Positions 47,916 through 58,200 of a stretch of DNA of 64,000 nucleotides are shown here, piece by piece (position 1 is the stretch's first letter; each line of letters starts with the position of its first letter). The notes beneath the pieces were generated by a model that saw nothing but the letters and a program-made list of their open reading frames with translations, was not told the DNA's origin and searched no databases. The translations under genes were made by a program, and so were the position numbers. This DNA is from Bacillota bacterium (GTDB lineage: Bacteria > Bacillota > Limnochordia > Darwinibacteriales > DTU012), in assembly GCA_012840925.1 (NCBI GenBank), contig DUVS01000003.1:21552-85551 (forward strand), written 5' to 3'.

Positions 47916-48338
47916 CTACTGCGATTGACATGCGGTGCTAACAATTCTCGGCTGGCCGATCTTCTCATCGACTAAACGGGCGACTGGCCGGGCCAAAATT
48001 CCGCACACAATTAAACCGCCGAGCGCTGTCAAAGCGGAGGTGGTTTCACTGCCAGTGAAATAACTGGTCAAGAAATAACCTAGAAACAAACCGAGAAAAG
48101 GTAGGCCGTACAAAACCAGCATAGTCTGGACAATCCCTTTTTCCGGATATTCAACCATGATTGTATCCCCAACCTCAGCCTTGATATTCAAAGCCAATTT
48201 AAAGACCCTTTCATCCTCCTGCTCTTGCATAGTCAAGCGGATACAACCTTTGCAGCTCCCACAGGCTTCACTGGGATTGGCAAATTTTACCCAGGCCTGA
48301 TTCCCTTCAATTTTCACGATCTCACCCAGCCGGCGCAT
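47916..48338 (-). CDS. RseC/MucC-like SoxR-reducing system protein
   Basis: About 140 residues. The N-terminal soluble part has Cys-Gly-Ser-Cys-Lys-Gly-Cys, a probable Fe-S or redox cysteine cluster. Two adjacent hydrophobic segments (about 75-120) follow. This matches the RseC_MucC family, found near Rnf complexes or stress loci. The start is the ATG at 48338 after AAAGGA; three earlier Met codons are possible. It is transcribed with the Cys-rich peptide and FMN-binding genes upstream unless the terminator at 48,371 blocks this. Confidence 0.85.
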   Translation of the reverse strand: MRRLGEIVKIEGNQAWVKFANPSEACGSCKGCIRLTMQEQEDERVFKLALNIKAEVGDTIMVEYPEKGIVQTMLVLYGLPFLGLFLGYFLTSYFTGSETTSALTALGGLIVCGILARPVARLVDEKIGQPRIVSTACQSQ

Positions 48339-48370
48339 CTCCATCATCCTTTCTAACTGCACCAGATGAC

Positions 48371-48395
48371 AAAAAGCGGCACTACACCGCTTTTT
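48371..48395 (-). terminator. Terminator after the Cys-rich peptide gene
   Basis: A 9-bp stem AAAAAGCGG / CCGCTTTTT with a 7-nt loop. On the minus strand it ends in five T and overlaps the stop codon of the Cys-rich peptide. Confidence 0.8.
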
Positions 48396-48564
48396 ATGTT
48401 TGATCCAGACTTGTCAATTGTTCGACAAAGATATCTAGTTCACATAAAGCTTGTTCATCAACCCAATGGATGCAAGATCCACAGCTGCGTTCTTGATCCT
48501 CCGCTTCCCGTTCATATTCGCTGCACGTCTGGCCGACTAACCTCATTTGTTCTTTGCTCGGCAC
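48394..48564 (-). CDS. Small cysteine-rich protein (56 aa)
   Basis: The GTG at 48564 follows AGGAGG by six bases; TAA ends at 48394. The 56 residues are acidic and contain Cys14, Cys28, Cys31 and Cys41, the middle two as Cys-Gly-Ser-Cys. A zinc or iron-sulfur site is possible. No family was recognised. Its neighbours are the FMN-binding and RseC-like genes. Confidence 0.7.
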   Translation of the reverse strand: MPSKEQMRLVGQTCSEYEREAEDQERSCGSCIHWVDEQALCELDIFVEQLTSLDQT

Positions 48565-48658
48565 GGTGTCCCTCCTAGATTATGTTTTAGGATAGTTTAC
48601 CCATACCGTGCTCAGGATAGTCAGAACCCTGTATTCAGCAGCAAAAGCCAGCTTAAAA

Positions 48659-49060
48659 CTATTTGTTTTCAGTCAGTACTTGTCTGACTGCATCTTTGAT
48701 TGCAGTGCTAGTCATTGTAGCCCCGCCAACAACATCCACATCAGCGCTTTGAGCCTCAATAATTGCCGGGATAATCGTGGCAATCGCACCTGATGCCACA
48801 AACGGTGTATCATTATGCTCGACAATCTCAATTTCGACAATCTTCCCATCTGCAATGGTCACAGCCAGTGTCAACGGGCCGCCATAACTTTCAGCCGTGG
48901 CATTGTATACTCCATCCGGTATGGCTCCTGGTATTGATCGCCAGAAGTAAACTGACAGTAATATCAGCACAACCAACAAGCCTACACTAATCACTCTGCG
49001 TTTAGCTGTTTCGAGCACTTGTCCAATCTCCTTCCTCAGTATATCCATGTACTGTTTCAC
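48659..49060 (-). CDS. Membrane-anchored FMN-binding domain protein
   Basis: A 133-residue protein. One N-terminal membrane segment (about residues 24-42) is followed by an FMN_bind domain (about 50-130). The motif Gly-Gly-Ala-Thr-Met-Thr-Ser near residue 112 contains the threonine that carries covalent FMN in RnfG/NqrC-like proteins. It is expected to face outside the membrane and shuttle electrons. It lies 26 bp after trpB. Confidence 0.9.
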   Translation of the reverse strand: MKQYMDILRKEIGQVLETAKRRVISVGLLVVLILLSVYFWRSIPGAIPDGVYNATAESYGGPLTLAVTIADGKIVEIEIVEHNDTPFVASGAIATIIPAIIEAQSADVDVVGGATMTSTAIKDAVRQVLTENK

Positions 49061-49086
49061 TAATCAAAAGGAACTTTCCTGCCTTA

Positions 49087-50346
49087 CTAAGAAAGCACTT
49101 TTTGGTTCTTGATCATTTCATAAACCTGCAGGGCATCTTTGTCTCCTCGCCCCGAAAGATTGACCACGATAATTTGATCCGATGGCAGTGTTGGGGCGAG
49201 CTTGATAGCATAAGCAACAGCATGGGAGCTTTCCAGGGCAGGAATAATACCTTCAGTCTCGGACAACATCCGAAAAGCATCTAAGGCTTCCTGGTCGGAC
49301 ACCGTGACATACTCTGCCCGCTTGGTCGCATGGTAGAAACTGTGCTCCGGGCCCACACCGGGATAGTCCAAACCAGCCGCTATTGAACTGGTAGTTCCAG
49401 GCTCACCGTCTTGATCAAGGATGGCATAACAGCGAAAGCCATGAATCACCGTGGGACGGCCATAGGTAATCGCCGCTGCATTTTCACCAATTCTGGTTCC
49501 TTTACCGCCTGGTTCCACTCCAATGAACTTCACTTCTCTGTCATGGTAAAATGGGGCGAACAGGCCAATAGCGTTGCTACCCCCTCCTACACAGGCAATC
49601 AAATAGTCGGGGTAACGTCCTAACTGCTCCACAGCTTGCAGCTTCGTTTCCTCACCGATAACGGATTGAAAATCGCGGACGATATCCGGATATGGATAGG
49701 GGCCAACTGCAGAACCCAGCATATAGTAGGTGTCGCGGTAGTTCTCCGCATAATCCACCAAAGCCGCATCAACAGCTTCCTTCAAGGTGCGGTTGCCTGC
49801 CGTTACCGGAACAACTTTTGCCCCCAACAACTGCATCCGAAACACATTAAGGGCCTGGCGCCGGGTATCTTCTTCCCCCATGTAAACAACACAATCCATG
49901 CCAAACAACGCACACACCGTGGCGGTGGCAACACCGTGCTGCCCAGCTCCGGTTTCAGCGATCACCCTTTTGATACCCATGCGTTTGGCCAGTAAAGCTT
50001 GACCAATGACATTGTTTATTTTATGGGCGCCGGTATGATTAAGATCCTCGCGCTTTAGATAAATCCGGGCGCCACCAAGATTCTCACTTAAGCGGCGGGC
50101 ATAGTACAGAGGGCTTGGACGGCCTACATAGTGCTTGAGGTAATAGTCAACCTCCTCCTTAAACCCGGGGTCCGCTTTTGCTTTGGCATAGGCTTCTGCC
50201 AGATAGTCCAACGCTTGTTTCAAGGTATCTGGAACAAACTGCCCGCCAAACTCGCCGAAATATCCTGGCTCTTTCCGCTCTTCAGCCCCATTTGCGTCAT
50301 GCTCAGCTCTGCTCAACTCTACTTTGTTCAACTTAACTTTACTCAT
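49087..50346 (-). CDS. trpB: Tryptophan synthase beta chain (TrpB1)
   Basis: PLP enzyme that joins indole and serine, 419 residues from the ATG at 50346 (after AGGAG). The PLP lysine is in His-Thr-Gly-Ala-His-Lys-Ile-Asn-Asn (Lys109). The N-terminal about 25 residues are an extension rich in Glu, Lys and Leu. The alpha subunit gene trpA and the other trp genes are not nearby. It lies between a sugar kinase and an FMN-binding gene, an unusual setting. Confidence 0.95.
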   Translation of the reverse strand: MSKVKLNKVELSRAEHDANGAEERKEPGYFGEFGGQFVPDTLKQALDYLAEAYAKAKADPGFKEEVDYYLKHYVGRPSPLYYARRLSENLGGARIYLKREDLNHTGAHKINNVIGQALLAKRMGIKRVIAETGAGQHGVATATVCALFGMDCVVYMGEEDTRRQALNVFRMQLLGAKVVPVTAGNRTLKEAVDAALVDYAENYRDTYYMLGSAVGPYPYPDIVRDFQSVIGEETKLQAVEQLGRYPDYLIACVGGGSNAIGLFAPFYHDREVKFIGVEPGGKGTRIGENAAAITYGRPTVIHGFRCYAILDQDGEPGTTSSIAAGLDYPGVGPEHSFYHATKRAEYVTVSDQEALDAFRMLSETEGIIPALESSHAVAYAIKLAPTLPSDQIIVVNLSGRGDKDALQVYEMIKNQKVLS

Positions 50347-50373
50347 CTCATCTCTCCTCTGCATATTCTTGTT

Positions 50374-51513
50374 CTAGAAACTTCTGCCGATATTACTTTG
50401 CCACAAAACCACAAACTCCTGCAAGTCTTTGAAACTTGGGCTGTGCCCATGCCGGACATAATACCCGGAACTTGCTGATGCCAGGGCCAGCGTTTCCCCT
50501 AAAGATAAATCTAACAACAAACCTAAGCAGAAACCGGCGTTGAAATTATCCCCGGCCCCGGTTGTCAGTTGCGGCCTTTCACAATAAGGTGCGGTAACTT
50601 GTGCAAAAACCTGGTTGCATACAGCAGCGCACGCTTTAACCGAATGCACGACAAGGCCAAACAGCTGCAGATGCTGGCTCAAGATTTTGGTAATCTCCGC
50701 CAGCAATCCTTCCTCTACAGGCTTGGACAGCTCAATCCCTATGGCTTTGGCCACTTCAGCGGCTTCTTTAAGGTTAAGCCCTAAAATAACATGGTAGTAT
50801 CTGGAAAACCTCTCCAAAGACTCCATTGCTTCCCTGATGTCTTCGGTACTGCGTTTTTCCGGATCGGCCAAGTCGACAAATAAGAACGGGCGCCTGTTAA
50901 TTTCGATGGTCCCCAGGAACTGGTACAGTTTATCCCACAGATCATTCATATACGGCGTCATCGTCCAGTTGACCGTAGCCACCAAATCAGCTTCAGCAAA
51001 CAGCGCTTTCAGCATCTGCTGGTTTAAGTGTGATACCAGGTGCTCCCAGGTTACCTCGTTTAATGAGGTTAGTTTGCCAAGCATGATTTTCCCATCAAAA
51101 AACTCCATAGCATCAGTCCTGCCGGGGTTGGCAAACGATACAGCAACCCTGCAGCACTTGACAAATTCATGAAAAGTAGGGTCAATTTCCGGTGTCCCCA
51201 AAGCCCCCAAATAGGAAATCTGCTGCCCGGCTGCAACCAGGGCGTTAGCCATAATCGGCCCGTTACCGCCAATTTTGACCAGTTTTGGCACCAGCTCAAT
51301 ATTGGTGCTCAGCCCGGCGCTGCGGAGAATTCTCTTTCCAAATTGGGTGATGGTTTCAATCCGATCATAGCTGGTGGCGGAATAGCGTTTATCCACTACC
51401 TCAATGATTTGATCTACAAATCCGTCAAACCCAACCGTAACAGCAAAACTGGGAAAGCCTGTTCTAATTTGAAAATAATGATTCAAGGCCGCTACTGCTC
51501 GTACAGTATCCAC
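50374..51513 (-). CDS. PfkB-family carbohydrate kinase
   Basis: A 379-residue ribokinase-fold kinase. N-terminal Gly-Gly-Asn-Gly-Pro (82-86) contributes to the sugar site. The anion-hole motif Thr-Gly-Ala-Gly-Asp-Asn-Phe (318-324) carries the catalytic Asp322. It is longer than most family members and the substrate cannot be named. In this cluster it would phosphorylate a sugar released by the glycosidases or lyases. Start GTG after GGAGGG; 27 bp downstream is the heparinase-like gene's stop, so they are probably co-transcribed. Confidence 0.85.
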   Translation of the reverse strand: MDTVRAVAALNHYFQIRTGFPSFAVTVGFDGFVDQIIEVVDKRYSATSYDRIETITQFGKRILRSAGLSTNIELVPKLVKIGGNGPIMANALVAAGQQISYLGALGTPEIDPTFHEFVKCCRVAVSFANPGRTDAMEFFDGKIMLGKLTSLNEVTWEHLVSHLNQQMLKALFAEADLVATVNWTMTPYMNDLWDKLYQFLGTIEINRRPFLFVDLADPEKRSTEDIREAMESLERFSRYYHVILGLNLKEAAEVAKAIGIELSKPVEEGLLAEITKILSQHLQLFGLVVHSVKACAAVCNQVFAQVTAPYCERPQLTTGAGDNFNAGFCLGLLLDLSLGETLALASASSGYYVRHGHSPSFKDLQEFVVLWQSNIGRSF

Positions 51514-51540
51514 AGCCGCATCCCTCCCCCTGATGCTGTT

Positions 51541-53772
51541 TTACAGCTGCTCAGGAATCACAAACTCCACTAGGTCTGCTTGTGAATCAACTGTTGAGCA
51601 GCAAGTTTTGCCATTGACCATTATCCTTCTGGCGTTCGCACCTAAATTGAGTCGAGCTGTATAACCAACGTGGCCTTTAATGCTCACTTCTGCCTGCTCA
51701 TCCAATGTAAACGAACAGGTAGCCTTGGCCAAACAGTCAAAAACAACTTCCCCATTAAACCGCACAAAGCTGCCAGCGGATACTAATATCTGCTTGATCT
51801 TCGCATAATCCTGTGGATCGGCACCCTTAACGCGGCTGACCGCCAGAATATAGGCATCTGTTTCCCAGTTATCCAGCCGATTGCAGCTGTTGCGATGCAT
51901 TTTCCGGCCATCTGCCTGCAGATTAAAGTATATTTCTGTTTCCACAGCCGAATCTCCTATCGTAACCCGTAAAAAGGTTTCGCCTTCCTTCAGCCTCACT
52001 TCTGTTCCAGCATCTTCATCTATTAAGACTGCTGTGATGAACTTCTGCTCCCGCTTCTGCTCCCTGGGGCTGAAGACAAGATACTTCCTGAGCTGATCTG
52101 GTTTATGATCGTCCAATCCGTCGGCTTCTCTCACCTCTTGATTCTCAGGATATAAGCGCACCATGGTAGCAGAACTGGATCCGTTTGCAATCCGGAGTGA
52201 CTCTCCTGACCCGGAGATTTCTTCAGAATAATGCAGCAGCCACTCTATGGTTCCCGGCTCATAGGTTAAAAGATCATCGTAGATGAGGATCACATTCCCA
52301 ATCCATAAGAGGTGACGGTAATTCCGGAGAAAATGCCGCAGTGTAGGCCCTGTTGCATCGGCATATACATATTTACAATCACCTAACTGCATGAAATCAT
52401 GAATTTTTCCGGGGGCTTTAACGCCGTAATAGATGTCTTCACCGTGTTGACCCTGCCCGTTAAATAAAACAACATTATGAGCATGGCTTTGACAGAAGTA
52501 TGATTGATATTCCTCGCGGGCATATGAACAGTTTCTCGAATCACTAATCAACCGTTTCCCCTTGTGAAAGAGAACAAAAGAACCGGCATCAGCATGGGCA
52601 TGATTCCATGTAAAACCAGATTTGATAGCAACAAGGGTGGCATCGTCATCCCAGGATGACCGGAAAACAGCCCATCCCACATCAGGAAACTCCCCAGCAT
52701 TTGGCCTTATGGCGGGGCGGTAAGCTGGGCCATCAAAAATCTGGCTGTAGTGGATGAAATCCAGCGGTGTCATCTTATGGCTGGATTTTGCAGCGTACCA
52801 GCGCAGACAGGGATCATCAAATCCAGCTGCTAAGAGAGCCTTTACACAGCGGCCCGCATCGCTGTGGCCATCATTAAACTCAATAATGGCTAATCCGTTG
52901 CTGGTTGGATAACAAGTATTAACCAATGCGTCACCAACCTTACGCAGCAATGGGATCTCGGGAGCTTGTTCTTTACCAAATACATTTTGAAATGCAATTC
53001 TGAAAATCAGATACTCGCTGACACCGTAATTAGCATAGTTAATCCCTTCGTAAAAAAGCCCGTTCCGATCAAAGTTAATGCTCTTATTCTGAAGTACATT
53101 ACCCTGGTAATTGAACCACTCCGGAAAGACCTCCGAAATCGCTACTGCCCACTTTCCTGCCTCACTATGGTCATGAATAATAGCTAAAGCTGCGAGGCCA
53201 GCCTGACTCAGGCATACGCTCCACCAATTATGCCCCATTGAATCGAGGGCATGAATCCGTGTTTCCGGGAAGAGCCAATCCTCCAACGTAGGCAGAATCC
53301 CAAGTCTGACGACTGCATCAACGATCTGCCTTCGTTCAGATTCTGTAAGGAGCTCATAAATATAATCATACCCCACAGCAAAGCCATACAAAAACCGTGC
53401 TGTATTCAACTCGGAATGCCACGGTGGATCATAATCAAGGCAGCCTTTACCGAACCACTTTTTGTACTGGCTGTAGTATAACAGAGCTTCTTTTAGTTTT
53501 TCTCCATACTTCTTGTCTCCCGTAATGGCATATGCCAGGCCAAGATAGTCAGCCATTTTGTAAATCTGATTGCTGGGGGCTCCATAGTTTCCATGCTGGC
53601 TGTTTGAGGCGTCAGCATAATCCTCAGATATGCATTCTTCTTTCAAAAGCTGATCAGCCTGATCAACCATTTCGAACCAATGCTGGCTCAAATTTTGATT
53701 TGTCTGCAGTTCCCTGCGCAGGCCGTCAATTCCGCTGCTGTTCAGAAACAAATACGGATGGGTCTGTGTCAC
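51541..53772 (-). CDS. Heparinase II/III-family polysaccharide lyase
   Basis: A protein of about 743 residues. An N-terminal alpha/alpha toroid (about 1-345) has Gly-His-Asn-Trp near residue 184 and Tyr-Ala-Asn-Tyr near 249. A central beta-sandwich has the fold's signature His-Ala-His-Ala-Asp (about 394-398), followed by Leu-Ile-Ser-Asp-Ser. This matches lyases that cleave uronic acid-containing polymers. No signal peptide, so it likely acts on imported oligosaccharides. The substrate is unknown. A GTG lies inside the ribosome-binding site; the GTG at 53772 is preferred. Confidence 0.88.
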   Translation of the reverse strand: MTQTHPYLFLNSSGIDGLRRELQTNQNLSQHWFEMVDQADQLLKEECISEDYADASNSQHGNYGAPSNQIYKMADYLGLAYAITGDKKYGEKLKEALLYYSQYKKWFGKGCLDYDPPWHSELNTARFLYGFAVGYDYIYELLTESERRQIVDAVVRLGILPTLEDWLFPETRIHALDSMGHNWWSVCLSQAGLAALAIIHDHSEAGKWAVAISEVFPEWFNYQGNVLQNKSINFDRNGLFYEGINYANYGVSEYLIFRIAFQNVFGKEQAPEIPLLRKVGDALVNTCYPTSNGLAIIEFNDGHSDAGRCVKALLAAGFDDPCLRWYAAKSSHKMTPLDFIHYSQIFDGPAYRPAIRPNAGEFPDVGWAVFRSSWDDDATLVAIKSGFTWNHAHADAGSFVLFHKGKRLISDSRNCSYAREEYQSYFCQSHAHNVVLFNGQGQHGEDIYYGVKAPGKIHDFMQLGDCKYVYADATGPTLRHFLRNYRHLLWIGNVILIYDDLLTYEPGTIEWLLHYSEEISGSGESLRIANGSSSATMVRLYPENQEVREADGLDDHKPDQLRKYLVFSPREQKREQKFITAVLIDEDAGTEVRLKEGETFLRVTIGDSAVETEIYFNLQADGRKMHRNSCNRLDNWETDAYILAVSRVKGADPQDYAKIKQILVSAGSFVRFNGEVVFDCLAKATCSFTLDEQAEVSIKGHVGYTARLNLGANARRIMVNGKTCCSTVDSQADLVEFVIPEQL

Positions 53773-53812
53773 ATTGTTCACCTCATATTCTTATACGTAA
53801 TATTCATAAATA

Positions 53813-55150
53813 CTACTCGTAAACTCTAGCCAAGATGATCTTTTGTCTGTCGCAAGCAGCATCTCCCTCTTTGGCAAAGGGCATCTGCAGCAATTTTTGT
53901 TCCTCGTCTGAACCAAAAGTTAAAGCAAGTTTACTGTAACTGTTAAGAATGCTGACATAACCATCTCCAGTCGGTTTCACAGTCCATTCCTGACTTATAT
54001 GAGACTTGTGTTCATCAAGAACAATTTCTGAGTGCGGCTCATTACTGAGGTTCCTGGGCGTTAAATACTTGCCGCTGAGATAATGCCTAATTCGAAAACT
54101 ATTGCTGTTTGAATACTCCAGATCCCATAACTGGTTTTCATTGGCATAGTTTAAGCGAGAAAATGAAACCGGCGCTACTCCCTCGAAATTATCAACAGCA
54201 AGGTACTGCAAATTCGCCCGCATCCGGTAAAGATTGCTTTGGTTTACTGTTGTCTCCACAACACCTAATTCTAGATCAACAGCCAGCTCAGAAGCCCACT
54301 GCAGATCTAAAGCCGTATCAGAAGCAAATTCAAAGGGCAAGAAGACATACCTGGAATTATGGTAATTGCTGGGGTCCCATCGATCTGCGACGTATAGATA
54401 GGTCGTCTGTTGTACTCCCACGATGGGCAGTACATACGTAGGCTGCGTATCATATCCTGTTGGAGTGCCGATATTAATTAAAGGAGACCACTCGCCTGTA
54501 ATGCTCTCTGCATATGCGTATTTTACTTGATTCGGATGCCACCCGGTACATCCAGAAGTAACCATAAAGTAATACTGTCCCCTCTTAAAAACAGCAGGCG
54601 CTTCTCTGCTTTCGCCAGGCCACAAAACCATTTCTAAGGCAGCGATCTCCCGATAATCCTCTGATAACCGGTAAATATGGAGGTCGGCATTATGATTGGC
54701 AGCTGAAATGAAATAGGCGGCACCATCATCATCCTTGAAAAGAGTGCAATCCCGGGACATATGCCCTAAAGGACGAAAGCTGTATAAATACTCATAGCTG
54801 CCGTCAATGCGATCCGAGATCAATACCCCACAGCGAGCTGCGGAATAATCAACTCCATTCTCCCAGTGAAGCCACATGACATAGGTTTGCGTTTTTTCGT
54901 TATAAAGCACTTTTGGCCGCTCACAATTTGCTGAACGCAGTTCAGGGTGTGTGGCTGATGTGACCACATCATTACAGAACTCCCAACTTACCAAATCCAG
55001 AGATCGATAGCAGGAAACCAGCCTGCCCTGCTCCCGGTTTTCTCCAAACCAGTAAAAAAAATCTCCTTGTTTGAGAAAGCCACCACCATGGCAGTGTATG
55101 ACATTGCCTTTGGTATCTCTCCAGATCTTCCCGTTACGAATCTTGAGCAT
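53813..55150 (-). CDS. GH43-like glycoside hydrolase with C-terminal lectin-like domain
   Basis: A 445-residue protein. A five-bladed propeller spans about residues 1-300, with catalytic-type segments Ser-Arg-Asp-Cys-Thr-Leu-Phe and Arg-Glu-Ala-Pro-Ala-Val-Phe, and Ser-Gly-Cys-Thr-Gly-Trp as in GH43 subfamilies that cleave beta-1,3-galactan. A C-terminal beta-trefoil-like part (about 305-440, with Gln-Leu-Trp and Gln-Glu-Trp repeats) resembles ricin-B/CBM13. No signal peptide is visible. An Arg or Ala in a catalytic position cannot be excluded by eye. It lies 31 bp upstream of the heparinase-like gene. Confidence 0.82.
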   Translation of the reverse strand: MLKIRNGKIWRDTKGNVIHCHGGGFLKQGDFFYWFGENREQGRLVSCYRSLDLVSWEFCNDVVTSATHPELRSANCERPKVLYNEKTQTYVMWLHWENGVDYSAARCGVLISDRIDGSYEYLYSFRPLGHMSRDCTLFKDDDGAAYFISAANHNADLHIYRLSEDYREIAALEMVLWPGESREAPAVFKRGQYYFMVTSGCTGWHPNQVKYAYAESITGEWSPLINIGTPTGYDTQPTYVLPIVGVQQTTYLYVADRWDPSNYHNSRYVFLPFEFASDTALDLQWASELAVDLELGVVETTVNQSNLYRMRANLQYLAVDNFEGVAPVSFSRLNYANENQLWDLEYSNSNSFRIRHYLSGKYLTPRNLSNEPHSEIVLDEHKSHISQEWTVKPTGDGYVSILNSYSKLALTFGSDEEQKLLQMPFAKEGDAACDRQKIILARVYE

Positions 55151-55217
55151 GCTTTCTCCACTCCTTTAAGAATTGATTGGTTTTACCAAATACCACAACG
55201 TTCCCGGCCTTGAACCT

Positions 55218-58200
55218 TTAAATACCAGCTGCCAAGACTTCCCGCACGAGCTTTCCGTTCTTGTACTCCTCCAGCCTCAAGCCAGGACTGCTGGTCTCAA
55301 CATTTTCCAATGTGATCACTTGTCTGCGGCCATCTGTTAAATAAACAATGACTTGGTCAGGGCTTACGCCGTGTACTGATTGCACCACCGGTTCTGCTTC
55401 ATACGGCTCAACCACAGTTACGAAACGGCCTTCTCTGCCTTCAGTCCTGACAGCATAGGTTTTGCGGCGCTGCAACTCATCCCCGGGAAAAGCATCTGCG
55501 CCAATTAAACCAACAAACTTCTCTGCATCAAGGCGGGTCAAATCAACGGTAATCACACCTTCTTCGTCATGATTGACCGGGCTGGTGGGAATGGCTTTCG
55601 GATATTCATTGCCAACAATTGTGACTCGGCCTCCCTCGTAGTCCTTCCCAATCCCATGGCCTCGATCAATGTTTTCATAGTGCAAGGGCAAGTCGCTTAA
55701 GCTGATCTTTTCACCTCCTTTAGTAACGATGTACGCTTCACCCCAAAACAAGCCCTGCTTAGTCCGGCGGGGGTACATTTGTTCAGTGTAAACAGGTCCA
55801 TTTTTAACTCGCAGCTTCAGCATCTTACCACCGACAACATCAATCTCACAACGGCCTTCACCTAATATCCAGGCACCGAAACGGTCCTTGTGTTTCACAA
55901 CTCCATCAACTTCAACCTTGTATTCCAACGGAATTTTGTAACCATGGTCCTCTGCCACCCGGCCAATAATCGCGGTTGTATGTTGGGGCCATGCAGTATA
56001 AACATCTAGTTTCAACAAACCGGGACAATTATGCTCGCTGCGGGTTCCCCGCATATCCCCGTCCTCACCAAAAACCGTTTCAAACCGGGCAACACTGTTA
56101 CCGGAAACTTCATACCAGTGACAATCCGTGATGAACTGACCGTCAGAAAGGGGATTATTGTTGAACTGGCTGGTATGCTGTCTGTATTTGACCTGTCCAT
56201 CCGATTCTAAACCAATAAACCCTTTAATCTGGAATAACCGGTCAAATTGATGCTCCTGTTCTCCCTTGAGATAATCAAACAAGACGATATAATCATCGGT
56301 CACTCCCATGATCCGTTTCTGCACAATCGGTTCTGTAAAAGAAGACAGGTCTCCATAGGGAGGTGCATCCTTTACTTCCGGCAGGGAACAGGCAACATAC
56401 TCACAGCGTTCAGCCAAGGTTTCATTATCATCGTATACCATTCCTCCATAGGGTGGATAAGCCCATTGAGATTTGGTCTCAACTGCCGCCGCCTGGAGCG
56501 CTTCACTGCCATAGAACAAGGTGCGCTTCGAATCAGACGGAATTTGCATTTTTCCATCCACTACAACTATGTTTTTGGTGATGGAGTTTTGGACATAGAA
56601 TTTATACATGAAATGCCCATACCCCCACCAAACATGTTCTGGGTTGTAAAAACTGCGTCCATAGCGCATTAATGAAAGTAGATTAGTCCGGTCAAAGTGT
56701 CCGTGGGCAAAGCCGTGGGAACCATACCTTAACACAGCCTGAATCTGTTCCCGCTGCTCTCTACCTTTGGTTTGGCTTCTCAGCATGACAACGCCAACGT
56801 TGTCAGCATAAGCATTGTTTTTGACGTACTGTGATTCGTATTCTGGAAGTTCCGACTGTGGATGGCCAAATACAGGGTCGCGATACTGCTGGTTGCGAAT
56901 TACCGGGATATACTCACGATCCCGATAGTGGGTATAGGCCAGGTCGTAAGTGGAACTAAAATGAATTGCCTCCAGTTTTCTTTCTGTCGAATCATTAATC
57001 CCAAATAAGACTCCGCGGTAATCCAAAAACTTTAGGGGAGCATCGAAAAGGTCCTTGATACAGACGTAGTTTTTGACATTGCCGCCCCATTTTTTGTTGT
57101 ACATTGCATGCCGCACCTGAGGTGCACGGCCCTGATAAGTACTGCAGACTTCATCATTACAGGTAATTGGGAAATAGGTGTGGAGAATATTATACCCGAA
57201 AGGCAACAGCGCATGGGCTGTATGGAGCATCATTGAAGCGACCCAGGTGTTATAGCTTACAGAGCATTCATACCACCAGCCATCGGTGAACAAACCATAT
57301 CGCAGCTGTTCAATCGTGCCTCCCGGGCCAAAGACAAACCGCAAAGCCCGTTCCAGATCACCTATTGCCAAAGCACAATAAACAGCCCCCGTAATCTCAG
57401 ATACCAACCAATTTGATATGTGCCCGCTTTGGAGGTGAACATCGAGAATGTCCATATAAATTCTAAAAGTCTCTTCAATCCGCTGATGATCCTCACCGGT
57501 AAGGACACCAGAGTCAAAGATCAGATCATATGGAATGGCCAGGTGTTGAAAAAAGTGACCTTCCTGTACGTAACTTTGGCTGCAGCCCTTCTTCTTGACC
57601 GGATACCCAATATCAGGATCAGTGAAATACCTAAAGAACTGAGCCACTTTTTCCGCATATTTCCTTTCTCTAGTGAAAGCGTAGGCATAAGCTGCGGACA
57701 TCACATAATGCTCTTCCTGGGTCGGATAGCAGTAATCTCGCTCTTCTAGCGGGACCGGTGGTTTGACTTCCCACTTGTCAGCATCAGCAATAATTTTCTG
57801 GTATTCAGTTTGAAACTCAGCATGTTTTTCAACAAGCTTGCGCCGCTGTTCCCAGCCATGTTGGTTATGATAAATATACGGATGCTCGAGCTCCCGGAGG
57901 GTAATCAATTCTACGTCCACAGCACTACTGCTATCGCCGTTGGAAACAAACCGGATCATAGTCTGTTCATGGGCCCCAGGCGCCATATTCTCATGACACT
58001 TGACAGTTACTTCAACCGGCTGCTGCCCGCCCCTTCGCAAAACGAAGCTTGCTGGTTCGCACTTAGCGATCAATGATTCCCAGCCATGAAATACCTGTTT
58101 GACTGTGATGCTTTGATCCGAGTCAGTACAATTATATACTGTCATTTTATAGGAGACTTCTTCACCTATGCGGCCCCACTTGCCCCTGATTCCAGCTTCC

